Shown here in pieces: positions 59,801-64,000 of a DNA stretch of 64,000 bases (position 1 is its first letter; each line of letters starts with the position of its first letter). The stretch spans positions 113,519,235-113,583,234 of the forward strand of contig NC_035435.2 of assembly GCF_002127325.2 (NCBI RefSeq), written 5' to 3'. The translations under genes and the position numbers were made by a program. The DNA comes from Helianthus annuus. Its lineage: Eukaryota; Streptophyta; Magnoliopsida; Asterales; Asteraceae. The notes under the pieces are model-generated. The model saw nothing but the letters and a program-made list of their open reading frames with translations. It made no database searches and was not told where the DNA came from.

Positions 59801-60422
59801 CAGCCATGACGGCGCCAACCTCAACAGTTTCTGCAAAAGTCTTGGGGGATTTGGATTTGATAAACACCCTCATTTTAGAGGGTAGACCCCAAATAAACCT
59901 ATTGATCAGTTGTTCCTCAGTAAATGCTAAATAAGAAACCAGTCGAGATATGTCGTTGAAATGAGAAACATACTCTTGATAGGTTTTATTTCCCATTTTT
60001 AACTGAAAGAATTCCACTTCCAGTTGCTCAGTCTCATAGGGAGGACAATCCTTAGCAAGAAACCTATGAATAAACTCCTCCCACTTCATCTCCTTAACCT
60101 TTTCTTTTCCCTTTGTTCGGACCACAATGTTCCACTAGTGAAGGGCTTCAGCTTCAAACATATGTACGGCGGACCGTACTTTGTTGCGGTCATCACACTC
60201 ACATATGTCTAATACTGACTCCCTTCTGTTGAGCCAGTCTTGAGCTTCTAGTGCTCCCTTTCTTTCGTCAAAGCTCAATGATCCGCAACAATGCTTCGCT
60301 CCAAGTGCAAGACTCAATACTTTACTGCGTTCTATAATATTCATTTTAAGTGCTACGGTTAGGTTAAGTCTTCCCCAATGTTTCTTTCCACATACTGTAT
60401 ACCAAACACAAAACAGGGACAA
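56826..60422 (-). pseudogene. G1 gag, protease, RT, RNase H and integrase core, broken
   Basis: Reading from 60422: part of Gag (ALEAQDWLNRRESVLDICEC, then EAEALH, a TGG-to-TAG stop near 60135, and KMGNKTYQEYVSHFNDISRL). CCHC knuckles CPNCKKTGHALQEC and CFKCGEPNHMRSEC lie near 59560-59640. Protease reads LFDNGANRSL, with the active-site Ser changed to Asn. After a stop near 59346, reverse transcriptase (58110-59309) keeps the DD pair, but the motif is FNDD instead of FIDD. RNase H (57434-57937) follows a frameshift near 57970. The integrase zinc region (57200-57430) is broken. The integrase core (56867-57181) is [20 protein letters not shown] with [13 protein letters not shown], where the usual catalytic Glu is present and followed by Trp. 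It is clearly inactive. Confidence 0.93.
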
Positions 60423-60590
60423 ATGACTAGCACAATAGGACTGAATTATGGATCAATTAACTAAGTCTGCTCAATCCCTACCAATAAAGGAAACCTTTGA
60501 TATGGAGAGATTAGCGAAATATAAATAAATGAGGTAGTATCCTTATTCGAATAAATCTCGAGGACGAGATTTTAAATAAAGTGGGGAGAA

Positions 60591-61435
60591 TGTAACGACT
60601 CACCCAAAAATGCCCCAAATCGACCCATAAGTAAAAACCAGGACCGCTGAAACCCTAATCCACTTGAAAAATCAAGAAAACAAGAAATTTAGGTTTCAGG
60701 CGGGCCGCGTAAACCATAAGGGAAGGTTACGCGGGCCGCGTCAACTTAAAGTTGACCGGATAAGCATGCCGGGATACGTGTCAACTACCTGGTAACCTAC
60801 TCGTAGACTAGGCGGCTACGCGGGGCGCGTAACGATAAGTTGTAGGTTTACGCGGGCCGCGAGAGACCCAAATTCCAGCTATAAATAGAAAAGGCTACGA
60901 ACAGTTCAGTGGTGTCAAAATTTTCTTTCAGAAACGAATTCTCACTCTAGAAATCATAATTTTAGTAGAGAAACACTGCCGCAGAAACAGGGTATTAATT
61001 CGATTGCTATTACGATTCAATGTCTGATCGATTGAAACTATCCGATGAATGTTTAAGTGCTGCTCAAACTTGGGTTATACTTTGTCATTTGTCGTGATTC
61101 CGACGGGATGTTTGAGTGTTGTCCGAACTCGGGCTATACTCTGTCATTCATTGCGAATCCGCTGGATGTTTAAGTATCGCACTTTGTCATTCGTTGTAAG
61201 GGTTTGATCTCGTGAGTTATCGTAAATGTGGTATTAAGTTACTTACCTAGTTTCGTGTGCATCATTAGGTTATTAGGCTTATCAGTAAGCTAAACTCTAC
61301 CCCATACCCTCACAATCAAAGAAGATAAGCAAACCAAGCAAAGCAAAGGTGAGTTCACACTCTCTACAAGGCACGACCATCCTCCGTAGGACGGATGCCA
61401 ACAGTATTAATTCCTGCATATTCTCCTTGGGTAGG
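60591..61435 (+). repeat. Partial 3' LTR of G3
   Basis: It is related to the G2 LTR in its middle (gctattacgattcaa.gtc.gatcgatt; gctgctcaa) but differs upstream of the TATA box. It has four cgcgggccgcg-type palindromes (60700, 60731, 60819, 60851) followed by tataaata at 60880-60887. Confidence 0.75.
60880..60887 (+). promoter_or_regulatory. TATA box of the G3 LTR
   Basis: tataaata in ccagctataaatagaaaagg, 18 bases after the last cgcgggccgcg palindrome. Confidence 0.7.
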
Positions 61436-61681
61436 TGATGTGTGTAAAATGCAACATATAAATTACATCAAATGAGGCATAAAACTAACCCTTTTTAAGT
61501 ACTAATGTTGGAAAAAGTGTGCTTTTGTCTTCCTTTTGTATTTTTAGGGTTAAAAGAGCTTAAATGAACAAAAGAAGCAAAAATGCAACCAAATCCAACA
61601 TAAATACAAAGAAAAGGAAGAAACGTGGCATGCCCGACTCCTCGACAGCATCTCCCAAAGCAAAAACAAGAAGAAAGCTGA

Positions 61682-61936
61682 GCATGGGGCCGTGTCCAGC
61701 TCAACACGGGGCCGTGCTCAGCGAGCACGGGGCCGTGTCCAGGATGGTCAGCCCTGGCAGAAAAGACAAAAGTGATAGAAGCTTCTGTTGCCCACCACGG
61801 GGCCGTGCCCAGCGGACACATGGGCGTGGTCAGAGTACTGCAGGCGCATTTATTGTAATTGCGAATTACAATTAATGAAGAGAGAGAGTGTCAGACGGAC
61901 ACGGGGCCGTGTCCAGCGGACACGGGGCCGTGCCCA
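61682..61936 (+). repeat. CACGGGGCCGTG palindrome cluster of G4
   Basis: Six or seven copies of acacggggccgtgtccag-type palindromes occur before the TATA box. More copies occur after the primer site (63299-63340, 63370-63410, 63452-63470). Confidence 0.92.
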
Positions 61937-61951
61937 GGCTTCTGTTCAGCC

Positions 61952-61959
61952 TATAAATA
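61952..61959 (+). promoter_or_regulatory. TATA box of the G4 LTR
   Basis: tataaata in cagcctataaataggagtg, 16 bases after the last cacggggccgtg palindrome. Confidence 0.75.
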
Positions 61960-63164
61960 GGAGTGCTTGGTTTCATTGCAACTCATCCCTTGGCACACCA
62001 CCTCTCTCACACTTCACCCACCACCCACCACCACCATAATACCATCATCCACCACCATCATCCATTGTCCATCGTAGAGTGTGTGAGTCGTCTCGGGATC
62101 CAAGATTGATAGTAAGAGTTCTTGACAATCAAGGCCATGTTTGCCTAAGTCTCTTACATCACTTGGTGAAGACAAGTGTTTAGTATAATACTTTTTATTT
62201 TTAATCTTTTGCACTTTTTATTTGGTTTTGTATTAATGACTTTAATAACTAATTGCTTATGTTGAAGGTGATCTTTCCTTATCGTTTGTCCGTGGTGTCT
62301 TGGCATTATTTTACTGTCTATATAAAGTAAAAGATTTTCACCATTCATATCTCCACGGTCTATATGGAGGTATGTTGGCTACATGGTCGGGGGTTAAGGG
62401 AACGGTTTGGTAAGGGTCTTGCCCTTGTTCAGCGTTTAGAGGTCCTGCAAGGGACCTAGGTCAAATTTAGTAGGATCTCCTTCAATGCCCATAGGTATTG
62501 GATGGCGGGGATCCAAACTCTTTGACCCCCTCATAAGTTAACTACTATTAATACTATAACCCGGCTATTTAGGACTGTATCCCTGCTGACTCAGACTACT
62601 TAGCCGAGGGTAACGTCACCGCCAAAAGCGAGGCCTACCACAATTTGCATTAATAACTTAATTCATTATCTTCCAATAATCCAACCCTTTAGGATTGTAT
62701 CCTTGCTGACTCAAACTACTGGGTTGAGGGTAACGTCGCCTTCAAAAGAGGGGCCTACTACAATAACTAAGATAATCTCTTAAATAAGTGCAAAAGTGCG
62801 AAAATAATCAAAGGTTATACTAATACACGAGTCGGATCCAAGTGATTCATCTTGACTATCTGTTTTTATTTTATTTTTATTTTTCAGCATTTAGTTAGTT
62901 TTCATTTTCTTAGTTTAAAAATCTTTTCTAACTTTTTGATTTGATTAGACGTTGAGGATAAACCGGTACTAAAAGCTCTTGTGTCCTTGGACGACCTCGG
63001 TATCTTACCAACACTATACTGCGTCCACGATGGGTGCACTTGCCCATATGTGTGTTTAGTGTTAGTGAATATCGTGTTTTATAAATTTAAAACTTGGCTA
63101 AAAGTGTAAAAAAGGGCTTAAATATACATCTAAATTATATAACACCTCACACACATCAAGTTTT

Positions 63165-63182
63165 TGGCACCGCTGCCGGGGA
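63165..63182 (+). other. Primer-binding site of G4 (tRNA-Asp type)
   Basis: tggcaccgctgccgggga lies six bases after the LTR and fits the plant tRNA-Asp 3' end with a couple of mismatches. Confidence 0.7.
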
Positions 63183-63540
63183 CACAAGGATTTTAAGAAA
63201 GCTTAAAATCAACGGCCTAATCAGTTTTTCAAAACCTTTTTAAAACGCGCGCACATTTTTCTGCATTTTAGCTTAGTTTTCATTTACAGTAGCCTGAACA
63301 CGGGGCCGTGCTCGCTGAACACACCCCCGTGCTGCATATTTTTAGTTAGATACCCAGATACAGAGTTTGAACACGGGGCAGTGCTCACTGAACACGCCCC
63401 CGTGCTCAACGTGACCAGTAACTTTAATTAAAACGCCCAGATACAGATCCTGAACACGGGGCCGTGTCCAACCCTCTGTTTCCGTCTTTATTTTTGTTTT
63501 CTGGTCCCGAGACTCAGTTGTGGTCTGTTGAGTGATTTTT

Positions 63541-64000
63541 ATGGATCAATACTCAGGAGGCTACAACTACACCTATGATGAGGATGATTATAGGGGTAAT
63601 TATTGCACTAATTGTCGTAACACACACTCGGTTCAATATAGTAACTCATATCAACCATCCAATTCATACAACCATTATGAGGAGCCCAGGTATGAACCAT
63701 CAACTTCATACAGATCCTATGAATACCAAAGGTATGAACCTCCTCCCTCATACTCATATTTTGATGAACCAAGGTATGAACCTTCATACTCATACTTTGA
63801 AGATTCAAGATATGAGCCACCACCTTCATACTCTTATTATGAGGAACCATGGCGTGAACAACCCACCTCATATGAGTACTATGAAGAACAAAGTTTCGAC
63901 CCTTATCCATCATATACTTACAATGAAGAACAATGGTGTGAACCATCTACTTCATATGGGTACTATGAGGAACCAAGGATCGAACAACCAGATTCAAGCC
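63541..64000 (+). CDS. Tyr-rich N-terminus of the G4 gag ORF, partial
   Basis: The ATG at 63541 opens MDQYSGGYNYTYDEDDYRGN and stays open to the window end (153 residues). After a CTNC segment it consists of seven or eight repeats of about 14 residues, consensus EEPRYEPPSSYSYY, rich in Tyr, Glu, Pro and Ser. This looks like an N-terminal extension of an Athila/Tat-type gag ORF. The capsid and zinc knuckle would lie downstream. The repeat is likely disordered. Function unknown. Confidence 0.6.
   Translation, partial: MDQYSGGYNYTYDEDDYRGNYCTNCRNTHSVQYSNSYQPSNSYNHYEEPRYEPSTSYRSYEYQRYEPPPSYSYFDEPRYEPSYSYFEDSRYEPPPSYSYYEEPWREQPTSYEYYEEQSFDPYPSYTYNEEQWCEPSTSYGYYEEPRIEQPDSS

Larger units (their letters stand above)
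42112..60430 (-). mobile_element. Ty3/gypsy element G1, 5'-truncated and interrupted
   Basis: On the minus strand the order is gag (partial), protease, reverse transcriptase, RNase H, integrase with chromodomain-like tail, polypurine tract (aggagggaagga, about 43656-43668) and 3' LTR (42112-43655). Element G2 (44251-53413) and a solo LTR (53550-56820) lie inside its integrase region. The pol frame is continuous when they and one TSD copy each are removed. The gag N-terminus and 5' LTR are missing, where it meets G3 near 60430. Confidence 0.9.
60441..61435 (+). mobile_element. Ty3/gypsy remnant G3, internally deleted
   Basis: A piece of integrase (60449-60543, aligned to the G2 [20 protein letters not shown] region) is joined directly to the pol 3' end (ataaatctcgaggacgagat, 60551-60570). 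The polypurine tract aagtggggagaa (60579-60590) and an LTR starting tgtaacgactcaccc at 60591 follow. About 0.95 kb is deleted between these two parts relative to G2. The LTR is cut at 61435 by G4. Confidence 0.8.
61436..63158 (+). repeat. 5' LTR of G4
   Basis: It begins TGATGTGTGTAAAATGC and ends CACACATCA, giving a perfect 9-bp terminal inverted repeat. The region 62570-62770 contains two diverged copies of a roughly 130-bp unit (tttaggactgtatcc.tgctgactcagactact...aggcctacca). Confidence 0.8.
61436..64000 (+). mobile_element. Ty3/gypsy element G4, 5' end, runs off the window
   Basis: A 5' LTR (61436-63158) is followed by a tRNA-Asp-type primer site and a coding start. The Asp primer suggests the Athila/Tat side of the gypsy superfamily rather than the chromodomain type. 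The rest lies beyond 64000, so its TSD cannot be checked. Confidence 0.8.

Noticed and set aside
61495..62039. ORFs of 83-108 residues on both strands in the G4 LTR
   Set aside because: They arise from the GC-rich CACGGGGCCGTG repeats and lie in the LTR promoter and leader; no domain seen.

Overview
This is a plant nuclear window, almost certainly from a eudicot. The repeat families fit a large, transposon-rich Asteraceae-type genome, but I can only say that with moderate confidence. The evidence is AT-rich intergenic DNA, plant-type L-type lectin receptor kinase, Ty1/copia and Ty3/gypsy elements primed by initiator-Met or Asp tRNA, hAT, CACTA, MULE and Helitron DNA transposons, and an Au-type SINE. 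I see one intact host gene: a single-exon L-type lectin receptor-like kinase on the minus strand at 4608-6518. Nearly everything else is nested mobile DNA, and I could verify many insertions from target-site duplications (TSDs).

Layout, left to right. 1-1496: 5' part of a minus-strand copia element, running off the left edge. 1937-3333: non-autonomous hAT (8-bp TSD) inside an unrecognised ORF. 4608-6518: the receptor kinase. 7645-19244: old copia element on the plus strand (TSD gtttg) with decayed pol and no gag, split by a minus-strand gag-only LTR element at 11433-18357 (TSD actcc). 20345-21075: fragments resembling retroelement gag and a dsRNA-binding domain. 21356-35720: a decayed minus-strand MULE gene with FAR1-type DNA binding, transposase, SWIM and OTU-like protease parts. 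Its intron holds a 1.8-kb ATGT microsatellite. Its transposase is split by two LTR units landing on the same pentamer CATAC: an apparent solo LTR (25061-28014, itself holding a SINE) and a very young coding-free LTR element (28020-34550).

36000-42111 holds palindrome clusters, Helitron ends, an hAT transposase tail, a second hAT of the same family as the first (40636-41586, 8-bp TSD) and a CACTA end. 42112-60430 is a minus-strand chromodomain-type gypsy element (G1) missing its 5' end. It is interrupted by a nearly complete plus-strand gypsy element (G2, 44251-53413, TSD ccttt) and by a solo LTR (53550-56820, TSD cccaa). 60441-61435 is a deleted gypsy remnant (G3). 61436-64000 is the 5' LTR, Asp-tRNA primer site and start of a tyrosine-rich ORF of another gypsy element (G4) that runs off the right edge.

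The reading frames of the G1 pol, of the MULE transposase and of the outer copia pol resume across the removed insertions, which supports the nesting order. The most interesting pattern is that six gypsy-type LTRs of different sequence each carry their own cluster of palindromic motifs just upstream of a TATA box. No tRNA, rRNA or CRISPR was found.
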